Shown in pieces: positions 1 through 8,018 of a stretch of DNA of 61,958 nt (position 1 is the first letter of the stretch; every line of letters starts with the position of its first letter). Below the pieces are notes generated by a model. It searched no databases, was not told the DNA's origin, and was given only the letters and a program-made list of their open reading frames with translations. The position numbers were made by a program, and so were the translations under genes. This stretch comes from Tenacibaculum sp. Its GTDB lineage: Bacteria > Bacteroidota > Bacteroidia > Flavobacteriales > Flavobacteriaceae. The stretch spans positions 1-61,958 of the forward strand of contig JAHDDQ010000010.1 of NCBI GenBank assembly GCA_020629275.1, read 5' to 3'.

Positions 1-42
1 CTCTCTTTTGTTCTTTCTATTTTATATCTAAATTTACTAAAA

Positions 43-177
43 GACAAACTTAAGACGTATATAAAAAATAGCGGTTTAATCGCTTAATCGAAAGAAAATG
101 AATAAATTAGAGGTCATTGTTAAACTGAAAAATTAGTGCATAAAATCCGCTACTTTTCATATACAAGACCGTTGGGC
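43..177 (+). repeat. attC-like site S0
   Basis: R''-like GACAAAC at 43-49 and R' GTTGGGC at 171-177. The inner arms pair well: GTATATAAAAAATAGCGG on the left against the reverse complement of the right arm, GTATATGAAAAGTAGCGG. The left box belongs to a cassette whose gene lies before the window; the right box starts cassette 1. Confidence 0.6.
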
Positions 178-206
178 ATAATGCAAACGAACATCATAAT
201 ACAAGA

Positions 207-2120
207 ATGAAAACAGAGAAAATTATACAAGGTTCGCTTTTCGAAGAAGATTATTTAATTAGAACTTTGGGAAGTCTTGCAACTACCCCTGAAATTGCAT
301 TAACTGAATTAGTTGCAAATGCTTGGGATGCTGGAGCTACAATAGTTGACATTTTCATTCCTGATGAAAAAGGTCAAAATATTATCATTGAAGACAATGG
401 AATTGGACTAACAAAAGAAGAATTTTATTCAAGGTGGATGAAACTTGGTTATAACAGAATTAAGCATCAAGGAAAAAAAGTAAAATTCCCAAAAGATGTT
501 GATTTACAACGTTATGCCTATGGTAGAAATGGAGTTGGAAGACACGGAATGCTTTGTTTTAATGACACTTACGAAGTAATAACAAATTCAAAAGGTAAAG
601 AATCTCATTTCATAATTTCAACAAAAAGCGAAAAAGAGCCATTTGTAATTCAGTCAGAAAGTTTTAAAGCTTCTAATAAAAACGGAACTAAATTAATTGT
701 AGAAGTTCAAAAAAATCTACCAAAATCGGAAAATATTCTTGAAGTTATTTCAGCTAGATTTCTTCACGACCCAAAATTTAAAATTTCGATTAATAAACAA
801 ACAATTCAATTAGAAGAACATAAAGGTTTAATGTTTTCAGAAATAGTTGAAGTTGGTAAAATCAAACTTACTATTCACTTAATTGATTCTAAAAAAAGTC
901 GAAAATCAACACTTTATCAAGGAATTGCTTTTTGGCAAAGCGGACGTTTAGTAGGAGAACCATCTTGGATTGTTGGAAAAAATATGGTATTAGACGGCAG
1001 AAATAAACACGCAAAAAGGTATTCAGTTGTCGTAGAAACGAAAGATTTAGCAGATCATATAAAAGAGGATTGGACAGGTTTTAAATATGAAAAGTCACTA
1101 GATAAGATCTTTGATAAAGTTGATGAAGTTGTACAAACTATGTTTTCTAAAATCGCACAAGAAAACATTGAAGAAACTACAAAACAAATTAAAAATGAAT
1201 ACAAAAAAGAATACAATGCTTTAAGTCCTTTAGGTAAATATGAATTTAATGAAGCTGTAGAAAGATTAACAATCAATAATCCAACTGCAAGACAAGATTC
1301 AATTAATTTGGCTGTAGAAACAGTTATTAATTTAGAGAAAACTAGAAGTGGTAGTGAATTAATTCAAAAGCTGTCTTTATTAACAGAAGAAGATGTTGAT
1401 GGATTAAATCAATTATTAGATAAATGGTCAGTTAAAGATGCACTTACAGTACTTGATGAAATAGACAAAAGAATTTCAGTTATTGAAGCGATTCGAAAAT
1501 TAGGAAATGATAAAGGTGTTGATGAGCTTCACGTTTTACACCCATTAATCGCAAGTGCCAGATGGGTATTTGGACCTGAATTCGACTCGCCAGAATATTC
1601 GTCAAATAGTCAGTTGCATACTACAGTTGAGAAAGTTTTTGGCGATAAAATTGACAAAAATGCTTTTAGAAATTATAGAAAAAGACCTGACATTGTTGTT
1701 AAGGGTAACTCTACCTTTTCAATTACTGGAACACAAGCATTTGACAATGAAAGTCAATTAAATACAACTGATAAAATTTTAATCATAGAATTAAAAAGAG
1801 GTGGTTTTAAACTTGGCAAAGGAGAAAGAAATCAAGCTGTAGATTATGTTGAGGATTTTATGAACTGTGGGACAATAATCGGAACACCACATATTAATGC
1901 TTTTGTTGTTGGAGAATCTTTTGATGGCAAAATACAACCAATCCAAACAATAAAAAATGAACATGGAGTTGAAAAAGGGAAAGTTCAAATTTGTCTTTTT
2001 TCACAAATAGTTGATTCTGCAGAAGCTAGATTATTCAATTTGAGAAAACGACTGAATGAACGTTATGAAGATGTTTCCGGAATGGAACTATATCAAAGAC
2101 AATCGAAATTGGCTATTTAA
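207..2120 (+). CDS. GHKL ATPase fused to PD-(D/E)XK-like nuclease (cassette 1)
   Basis: A 637-residue protein. The N-terminus has a GHKL (Hsp90/MutL/MORC-type) ATP-binding fold: the N box is ELVANAWDAGA with E34, N38 and D41, the G1 motif is EDNGIG (D63), and a glycine lid GRNGVGRHG follows near residue 111. The last third looks like a PD-(D/E)XK nuclease: RPDIVV, then IIELKRG about 40 residues later, then a QAVDYVEDF helix. MORC-like ATPases fused or linked to nucleases occur in bacterial restriction and phage-defence contexts, so a defence role is a reasonable inference but unproven. The gene sits 36 bases after R' of site S0 and stops 11 bases before R'' of S1. No signal peptide is seen. 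The ATPase call is firm, the nuclease call moderate. Confidence 0.8.
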   Translation: MKTEKIIQGSLFEEDYLIRTLGSLATTPEIALTELVANAWDAGATIVDIFIPDEKGQNIIIEDNGIGLTKEEFYSRWMKLGYNRIKHQGKKVKFPKDVDLQRYAYGRNGVGRHGMLCFNDTYEVITNSKGKESHFIISTKSEKEPFVIQSESFKASNKNGTKLIVEVQKNLPKSENILEVISARFLHDPKFKISINKQTIQLEEHKGLMFSEIVEVGKIKLTIHLIDSKKSRKSTLYQGIAFWQSGRLVGEPSWIVGKNMVLDGRNKHAKRYSVVVETKDLADHIKEDWTGFKYEKSLDKIFDKVDEVVQTMFSKIAQENIEETTKQIKNEYKKEYNALSPLGKYEFNEAVERLTINNPTARQDSINLAVETVINLEKTRSGSELIQKLSLLTEEDVDGLNQLLDKWSVKDALTVLDEIDKRISVIEAIRKLGNDKGVDELHVLHPLIASARWVFGPEFDSPEYSSNSQLHTTVEKVFGDKIDKNAFRNYRKRPDIVVKGNSTFSITGTQAFDNESQLNTTDKILIIELKRGGFKLGKGERNQAVDYVEDFMNCGTIIGTPHINAFVVGESFDGKIQPIQTIKNEHGVEKGKVQICLFSQIVDSAEARLFNLRKRLNERYEDVSGMELYQRQSKLAI

Positions 2121-2131
2121 CAAAGCACTAT

Positions 2132-2263
2132 GCCCAACACCGTATAAAATTAATTGCTGGTGCAAGCCTACTTACGAAAATCCTCGCGGATTTTCTATTC
2201 GGTTTGTATTTGCTAAATTAGGTGCTTAAACCACGCAACTAATCTTATACAATCACGTTAGCT
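2132..2263 (+). repeat. attC-like site S1
   Basis: R'' GCCCAAC (2132-2138) belongs to cassette 1 and matches its own R' GTTGGGC at 171. R' GTTAGCT (2257-2263) opens cassette 2. The inner L boxes GTATAA and TTATAC pair, with a 3-base spacer on the left and 6 on the right, the asymmetry typical of attC. Total 132 bases. Confidence 0.7.
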
Positions 2264-2277
2264 GTAATCCAAAAAAT

Positions 2278-4110
2278 ATGAATAATCAGTCAAAAATAAA
2301 ACAAGAACTTCAAAATAATTTTGACTCATTAATTAAGTACAGAAAAAATAGAAGACCACACGAAGCAATAATATTAGATATAACTAAAATATTGCAGAAA
2401 GTTAAAAAAGAAACTTTTCTTCCATCTTTAATGCAAATGTTGAATTCTATTCAATATAGAAATACACTAGAATCTTTTAAAAATCTTAAATCCCCACTTA
2501 AACAACTTACCTACTTATTTGACTTGTTTTTTTCAGTAGAAAGTAGTGAAACCGAACAAGCACTAAATGAAGAAGAATGGGGTAAATTAACTGAACTCCT
2601 TGATGAAGTTGAAATGACTTACTTTGGAGAAATTGGTTTTTTTAATGAAAACACAAATGATTTCCAATTAGAAAAAATAAACATATCCTTAAAAGCTTTT
2701 TTTGATTATTATACAAATGGTCAATTGCCTTATGATGAGCAAACTTTGAATAGACTTCAAACAAATTTTAAAAAATTTGACGATGAAATCTTTCAAGAAT
2801 TTTATTTTAAAACAAACGATATAATTAAATTTTATATTTCATTAAATAATCTATTACAAAATAAAGCAGATAAAAGCCTTTATTTTTACCAACATCCTGA
2901 AAAATGGAAGTTGTTAACATCTAAATTTATAGAAAGAGGTTTAAATGACCCTAAAGATTGGATTAGTCAACCTGAATTATCTGATATGATAGATTTTATG
3001 ACAAGACCAGGGTCTATTTTCATATTAAATCAAGAGGATTTAAAATTATTACAAATTGAAAAAGAAACATTATCAAACCTAATATCATTTCTGAAATTTG
3101 ATGAGGCAGTAATAAAAAACAAAACCTTTTATTATTCGGACGACAGTGAGTATTTAAGAAGACCAATAATTCAACTAAATGAAAATGAATTACTTTTTCC
3201 AAATGGAAAATTTATTTTAGAAACATTTTATAAAAGAATTAATTTTAAACTTATAGAAAATAAAAAAGAAAAGTATTCACAGTACAAAAACAAAATGCTT
3301 GAACAAAAGACATTAGAAATTTTCAAAACTTTTTTTCCTAATGATGCTTTATTTTTCACTTCTTTCTACTTTGATAAAAGCACAAAATCAGAACAAGACT
3401 TGGTAATTTATTATAAAGGAACATTATTAATAATTGAGATAAAGGATTTTAAATTCAGGGCTCCAATGAGAAACCCGATAAGTGCTTTTGATAAAATTAG
3501 GTCGGATTTTAAAGGAGGTATACAAAAAGCTTATGAACAATGCAATAGATTAGAAGAAAAATTAAATCTACGTGAAAATTTCAAAATTTATGACTTAAAA
3601 AAATCAAAAGAACTTTTCGAATTTAGACCTAAAAACATTAAAGCTATTTATTCAATTATAGTAACTCAGCATAGATATGGCGGTATTCAAACTAATTTAC
3701 AAGAATTACTTGAAAAAAAAGAAGAGGATTTATATCCTTGGTCAGTATGCGTTGATGATTTAGAGATATTTATAACGGGTTTAATAAAAATAAAAAAGAA
3801 ATCTAGAGTTCATAATTTTTTAGAATATTTAGATTATCGTGAAGCGTATCACGAAAGGTTACTTTGTAGCGATGAACTTGAAATGTGTGGGTTTTACATA
3901 AATTCTCCTTCTACTTTTAAAAAACTAGCAAGTCACGATGAAACCCTTGCAACAACTATTAAAATGTCAGATATTTTTGATGCTCATTACGAATGTGGAT
4001 TGGGCTTACCTAACGAAGTAAACATTAACGAAAAAAGAAAAAGGAAATTGAGAGAATATGCTAAAAATTTTGATATAACACCTATTACTGGAACTGATTT
4101 AAAAATATAA
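2278..4110 (+). CDS. Protein with a PD-(D/E)XK-type nuclease-like segment (cassette 2)
   Basis: A 610-residue, mostly helical cytoplasmic protein that I do not recognise as a named family. Residues about 340-420 look like a PD-(D/E)XK nuclease core: a helix with LEQKTLEIF, then a strand with D374 (EQDLVIYY), then TLLIIEIKDF giving the E387-x-K389 pair, followed by a helix with AYEQCNRLEEKL. This resembles the NERD and restriction-type nuclease arrangement. The long N-terminal half (1-330) is acidic and helical with no visible motif; the C-terminus is basic. It begins 21 bases after R' of S1 and stops 7 bases before R'' of S2, so it fills its cassette. A DNA-targeting defence role is possible but is only inferred. 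Confidence 0.55.
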   Translation: MNNQSKIKQELQNNFDSLIKYRKNRRPHEAIILDITKILQKVKKETFLPSLMQMLNSIQYRNTLESFKNLKSPLKQLTYLFDLFFSVESSETEQALNEEEWGKLTELLDEVEMTYFGEIGFFNENTNDFQLEKINISLKAFFDYYTNGQLPYDEQTLNRLQTNFKKFDDEIFQEFYFKTNDIIKFYISLNNLLQNKADKSLYFYQHPEKWKLLTSKFIERGLNDPKDWISQPELSDMIDFMTRPGSIFILNQEDLKLLQIEKETLSNLISFLKFDEAVIKNKTFYYSDDSEYLRRPIIQLNENELLFPNGKFILETFYKRINFKLIENKKEKYSQYKNKMLEQKTLEIFKTFFPNDALFFTSFYFDKSTKSEQDLVIYYKGTLLIIEIKDFKFRAPMRNPISAFDKIRSDFKGGIQKAYEQCNRLEEKLNLRENFKIYDLKKSKELFEFRPKNIKAIYSIIVTQHRYGGIQTNLQELLEKKEEDLYPWSVCVDDLEIFITGLIKIKKKSRVHNFLEYLDYREAYHERLLCSDELEMCGFYINSPSTFKKLASHDETLATTIKMSDIFDAHYECGLGLPNEVNINEKRKRKLREYAKNFDITPITGTDLKI

Positions 4111-4117
4111 AGACTAC

Positions 4118-4312
4118 AGCTAACAAGGGCTATAATTAATACGGGTTTTGGTGTTTAATTCAAAAGTTAGTGTATTTTTATAAAGTCCGCCAAATCTTTT
4201 GATTAGGCTTTAGAACAGAAAAAGTAAAACAAAATAAAAAGTTTTAGCTAAGTACTTAATCGGAAATTCAGTAATTTTAAACTCCGTACTAACCATAGCC
4301 AAGACGTTAGGC
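4118..4312 (+). repeat. attC-like site S2
   Basis: R'' AGCTAAC (4118-4124) pairs with cassette 2's own R' (GTTAGCT at 2257), extended to TACAGCTAAC/GTTAGCTGTA. R' GTTAGGC (4306-4312) opens cassette 3. The GGCTAT L box is repeated inversely as ATAGCC, with AAG and AAGAC spacers. It is a 195-base member of the long site class. Confidence 0.7.
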
Positions 4313-4328
4313 AACATTAAAACAGACC

Positions 4329-4955
4329 TTGGAAAGACAACAAGCAATAGAAGAATATTCAAAAATAAAATTGACTGAGCTTTCTCAAAAAGAAAGAGCT
4401 GAACAATTAGAGGTTATGATTTTAGAGGATTGGAGCGATATGGACGAATGGAACTCCTTGCCAAAATCAATTCTGAAAGAATTTGAATATGGAGAAGAAA
4501 TCAAAAACCCTCAATCGGAGAAATACAACTCTGTCTTAATGATTTGGTTAAAATATAATCTTCAATCTGTGACCAACGAATTTCTTAGTGAGAAACTGAA
4601 TATTGACACAATTATTGGAGAACCAGTAGAATTAGAATCTTGCCCTTGTTGTGGCTATAGGACAATTGGAGAGCGCGGGAATTATGACATCTGTAAAGTA
4701 TGTTGGTGGGAAGATGATGGACAGGATAATCAACATTCTGAACAAGTAATGGGTGGACCGAATTACGGAATAAGTTTAGTTATGGGCAGATATAATTACT
4801 TGGTTTACGGACTATATGACCCAAAACGAACGGACTTAATGGAAAAGAAAGCAGAAGAAAGAGAATATAAAAGAGGGCGAATATTTGAAATTATTGAGAA
4901 TGAGTATCTCGTTGAAAAAGAAACTGATTGGAAATGGAAAATAACGATTGCCTAA
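4329..4955 (+). CDS. CPCC-type cysteine-rich protein (cassette 3)
   Basis: A 208-residue soluble protein. The core CPCCGYRTIGERGNYDIC, followed by KVCWWEDDGQD, is the signature of the Cys-rich CPCC domain; its four clustered cysteines probably bind zinc. The family is small, widespread in bacteria and without a known reaction. The N-terminal ~90 residues are an acidic helical extension of unknown role. The start is TTG: there is no ATG in frame between R' (4306) and here. The stop codon TAA lies inside R'' of site S3, so the gene uses the recombination box as its end. The domain call is strong, the function unknown. Confidence 0.8.
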   Translation: MERQQAIEEYSKIKLTELSQKERAEQLEVMILEDWSDMDEWNSLPKSILKEFEYGEEIKNPQSEKYNSVLMIWLKYNLQSVTNEFLSEKLNIDTIIGEPVELESCPCCGYRTIGERGNYDICKVCWWEDDGQDNQHSEQVMGGPNYGISLVMGRYNYLVYGLYDPKRTDLMEKKAEEREYKRGRIFEIIENEYLVEKETDWKWKITIA

Positions 4956-5145
4956 CAATGATTATAATTAATAAGGGTTTTGGTACTTAACCCAAATTTT
5001 AGTGGTTTTAAACTAAGTCCGCCAAATCTTTTGATTTGGCTTTATAACAAAAAAAGATAAAACAAAATAAAAAGTTTTGGCTAAGTACTTAATCGAAAAT
5101 TCACTACTTTTAATTGCCGCACTAACCATAGCCGAGACGTTAGCT
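4950..5145 (+). repeat. attC-like site S3
   Basis: R'' GCCTAAC (4950-4956) pairs with cassette 3's own R' GTTAGGC at 4306. R' GTTAGCT (5139-5145) opens cassette 4. The interior closely resembles S2 (shared GTCCGCCAAATCTTTTGATT and GCTAAGTACTTAATCG segments). 196 bases. Confidence 0.7.
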
Positions 5146-5162
5146 GCAACCTAAAAAACGAT

Positions 5163-6239
5163 ATGACACATTTAATTAAGAAAGTATTCATACTGATTTT
5201 AACTTTGACAGTTGTTTCTTGTAATGGACAGAATAGAAAACAGAACGAGAAAGATATATCAAGCCAAATAATGGAAAATGATAGTATTGTTAAAATTCCA
5301 CTTCCTGAAAAAGGATTTTATTGCGGATTAACGGATAGTAAAGGGAACTTATGGTTTGGAAGCAGAGGAAACGGAGTTTTTAAGTACGATGGCGAATCAG
5401 TTAAAAACTACACAACAGATAATGGACTATGCGAAAATGATATATCCTGCATTGTTCAAGATAGCGAAGGTAATCTATGGTTTGGTACAACAAGTGGAGT
5501 TTGCAAATTTGATGGACAAACATTTTCACATTTAGACATTCCAAAACAAAGCAATCCCAGCAATTGGCTTGATAAAATGTACCCAATTATAAATCCAAAT
5601 CAGGTAATGTCAATTTTAGAAGATTCAAAAGGAAATTTTTGGTTCGGAACTAATGGTCAAGGGGTTTATAAATATGATGGAAAATCATTTACCCAGCATT
5701 TATCAAATATTGGTAAGGTATACGAAGATAACTTACAACATAATATTGTTTTGAGCATTGTTGAAGACTTTAAAGGAAACATTTGGTTTACGTCTTTAAG
5801 TCACGGTGGCGTAAGCGTTTTTGATGGAGAAAAATTCACTCATTACATTAATGAATTGAGTGATGATTTTATAAGAGTTGCATTTTGTGACAGAAAAGGA
5901 AATATTTGGATTGGCACACACGGAAATCTGGATGGTGGACTTGACAAATATGATGGTGAAAAATTTACTTCTTATCATAAAACTAAAGATGGGTTTGAGA
6001 ATAATAATGTTCGTTGGATATATCAAGACAAGTTGGGTAAATTTTGGTTAGGCAGTGGAATAACAGAATTAACAACTTTTGATGGAAATCATTTCAAGGC
6101 TTTCAAAAATGAAACCGGAAAAACTTTCGGGAGAATTATATTTGTTATAGGAGATTCAAAAGATAATATTTGGTTTGGAAACAAGAATGGACTTTGGAAG
6201 TTTAACGGTAAAAAAGTAATTGAAATGACCACTTCATAA
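5163..6239 (+). CDS. Lipoprotein with two-component-regulator propeller repeats (cassette 4)
   Basis: A 358-residue protein with a lipoprotein signal (hydrophobic stretch, then TVVSC with Cys near residue 20), so it is probably anchored in an outer or inner membrane. The rest is a series of about seven beta-propeller blades of the Reg_prop type, each with the pattern D-x-K-G-N-x-W-F-G followed by a blade ending in YDG or FDG (for example SKGNLWFGS, SEGNLWFGT, SKGNFWFGT). In Bacteroidota such propellers are usually the sensor half of hybrid two-component systems. Here they stand alone with no kinase, so binding or scaffolding outside the cytoplasm is the likelier job. Start ATG is 24 bases after R' of S3. 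Confidence 0.85.
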   Translation: MTHLIKKVFILILTLTVVSCNGQNRKQNEKDISSQIMENDSIVKIPLPEKGFYCGLTDSKGNLWFGSRGNGVFKYDGESVKNYTTDNGLCENDISCIVQDSEGNLWFGTTSGVCKFDGQTFSHLDIPKQSNPSNWLDKMYPIINPNQVMSILEDSKGNFWFGTNGQGVYKYDGKSFTQHLSNIGKVYEDNLQHNIVLSIVEDFKGNIWFTSLSHGGVSVFDGEKFTHYINELSDDFIRVAFCDRKGNIWIGTHGNLDGGLDKYDGEKFTSYHKTKDGFENNNVRWIYQDKLGKFWLGSGITELTTFDGNHFKAFKNETGKTFGRIIFVIGDSKDNIWFGNKNGLWKFNGKKVIEMTTS

Positions 6240-6252
6240 ACGAAAAGGCAAC

Positions 6253-6384
6253 AGCTAACATGGTGTATAAAAAATAACTGCATTATCTATAAATTAAAAA
6301 TTATAACTAATTTTAAATCATGAAAATTAAATGAAAAATTGCTACTAAAATTATCGCAACTTTTCATATATAAATACGTTGGCA
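6253..6384 (+). repeat. attC-like site S4
   Basis: R'' AGCTAAC (6253-6259) pairs with cassette 4's own R' GTTAGCT at 5139. R' GTTGGCA (6378-6384) opens cassette 5. The right arm (CTTTTCATATATAAATACGTT) resembles that of S0. 132 bases. Confidence 0.65.
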
Positions 6385-6405
6385 ACAAGCAGAAAAAACA
6401 TCGAT

Positions 6406-7107
6406 ATGAAAGCAATATTTAGAATTCTAATTATAGGAATAGTTCTAATTTCCTGTAATGGAAAGAAGAAAAAAAATGAAGTTAAGGGAACTAAAATAAA
6501 AGTTGACAAACAGTTGACGGAAAGTATTTCAAACTTAATAGACAGTCTTTATATTGTTGACCAAAAAATTCAATCTGATTTAACTCAATCTGCTAAAAAA
6601 GGAGAAGATGATAAAATGAAAGAATTATTTTTTGAACAGAAGAAGATTTTCGAAAGACACATTCCGATTTTAAAAGATATTTTTAATAAAATTGGTTACC
6701 CAACTATTGAACTTGTAGGAAAAGAAAATTCAAGCAAATATTTCACTTTAGTTCAGCACTCTGACTCTGATACAAATTTTCAGGAGGATATGTTAAAAGA
6801 AATAACAAGAGAAGTTAAAAAAGGAAATGTTAGCGGAAAGAATTTTGCATTTCTAACAGATAGAGTTCAACTTGCACTTGAAAAACCACAAATCTATGGA
6901 ACACAATTAAATTATAATACGAACATTGGACAAGCATACCCCAAAAACCTTCTGGACAGTATTAATGTGAATAAAAGAAGAAATGAAGTTGGACTTGAAT
7001 CAATTGAAGAATATTTAAATCAAGTTACTAAAATACACTTTCAAATGAATAGAGCTCACTATGAAAAAATCGGAATTACGAAACCCAAATTATATAATGT
7101 TGAATAA
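6406..7107 (+). CDS. DUF6624-type lipoprotein (cassette 5)
   Basis: A 233-residue protein starting MKAIFRIL with a lipobox ending VLISC. The longer reading from TTG at 6379 begins inside the recombination box, so ATG 6406 is the better start. The body matches the DUF6624 pattern as I recall it: a YPTIELVG strand, LVQHSDSD, FLTDRVQLALEKPQIYGTQ, and a C-terminal NKRRNEVGLESIEEYLNQ helix. The family has no known function; members are typically exported and common in Bacteroidota. It is the second lipoprotein in a row in this array. The stop is 7 bases before R'' of S5. Confidence 0.7.
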   Translation: MKAIFRILIIGIVLISCNGKKKKNEVKGTKIKVDKQLTESISNLIDSLYIVDQKIQSDLTQSAKKGEDDKMKELFFEQKKIFERHIPILKDIFNKIGYPTIELVGKENSSKYFTLVQHSDSDTNFQEDMLKEITREVKKGNVSGKNFAFLTDRVQLALEKPQIYGTQLNYNTNIGQAYPKNLLDSINVNKRRNEVGLESIEEYLNQVTKIHFQMNRAHYEKIGITKPKLYNVE

Positions 7108-7114
7108 AGCCAGC

Positions 7115-7178
7115 TGCCAACAACGTATATAATTTAGTGCTTAAGTCACGCAACTAATCTTATACAATCACGTTAGGC
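7115..7178 (+). repeat. attC-like site S5 (short form)
   Basis: R'' TGCCAAC (7115-7121) pairs with cassette 5's own R' GTTGGCA at 6378. R' GTTAGGC (7172-7178) opens cassette 6. Only 64 bases long; its right half is nearly the same as that of S1 (CGCAACTAATCTTATACAAT), so it looks like S1 with the long loop removed. Confidence 0.7.
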
Positions 7179-7181
7179 AAA

Positions 7182-7803
7182 ATGAAAAAGGAAATAAAAA
7201 AAACACTTTTCATATTATTTTTAATTGCAATAAATTTAACTAGTTGCAAAGATTCTGGAATGAAAAAATATATTCCAAAAAATTTAAATAAAGCTCTTAT
7301 TCAAATTGACTTTAATGTTTCTGACTCTCTTAAATTAGAAATTAAGAAAAAAACTGAGGATGATTTTACTAATGAATCTCATTTTGGACTTGGAATGAAA
7401 ATGCGAAATAACTGGAATCTATGGAAAGGTTCTAATTTATAAGAATACTTTAATAGTATTGACATTTTTCATCCCGATGATATGTCTGCAATTATCCTAA
7501 CAAGCTATTATAGAAAACTGAATAATCTTGATTTAAAGTTAGACAAACAAGTCAATTATTATAAAGAATATTGCGAAATTGTTAAGTTGGTTGAGCTTCC
7601 TAAAAAATCTGAACATCCTGAACCTAATTTAGAATTTAAAATTGCAGGAGTTTATGGTCATTTTACTGAAAACAAAACAAGCGCAACTGTTTATCTTCAG
7701 AAAAATTCTAGAACTGAATATTTTTTGGATTTATGATTATTATTATGGTTGGAAAAGAGTTAATTTAGAGCTAAAAGAAAGACTTCAAAACAAACGCTTT
7801 ACA
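7182..7803 (+). pseudogene. Broken DUF6794-type lipoprotein gene (cassette 6)
   Basis: The reading begins with a lipoprotein signal (ILFLIAINLTSC) and continues into NESHFGLGMKMRNNWNLWKG, typical of DUF6794. It is cut by an in-frame TAA at 7440-7442. The same frame then resumes with EYFNSIDIFHPDDMSAIIL, which completes the family motif. Near 7735 the frame ends again, while the next frame supplies YDYYYGWKRVNLELKERL, so a frameshift is likely there too. One stop and one shift make a functional full-length product unlikely. The two cassette ends also disagree (GTTAGGC at the left, TTACAAC at the right), which suggests that the cassette is a fusion or has been partly rearranged. Confidence 0.7.
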
Positions 7804-7995
7804 ACAATGGCTATAATTATACGGGTTTTGGTGTTTGATCCAAAAGTTAGTGTATTTTTATAAAGTCCGCCAAATTTAAAAATTTGGGTTTTTAAGATTG
7901 ATAGTTTAAAACAAAATATAAAAATTCAGCCCTGTGTTAATCCGAAAAGTTAGTGTATTTATGCACGCTACGTTTCATACATAAATGCGTTGGCT
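7799..7995 (+). repeat. attC-like site S6
   Basis: R''-like TTACAAC (7799-7805) does not match cassette 6's R' GTTAGGC, the one clear exception in the array. R' GTTGGCT (7989-7995) opens cassette 7. The left arm resembles S2 and S3 (GGCTATAATTATACGGGTTT) while the right arm resembles S0 and S4, so the site looks chimeric. 197 bases. Confidence 0.55.
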
Positions 7996-8018
7996 ACAAT
8001 TAAAACAAGAAAATAATC

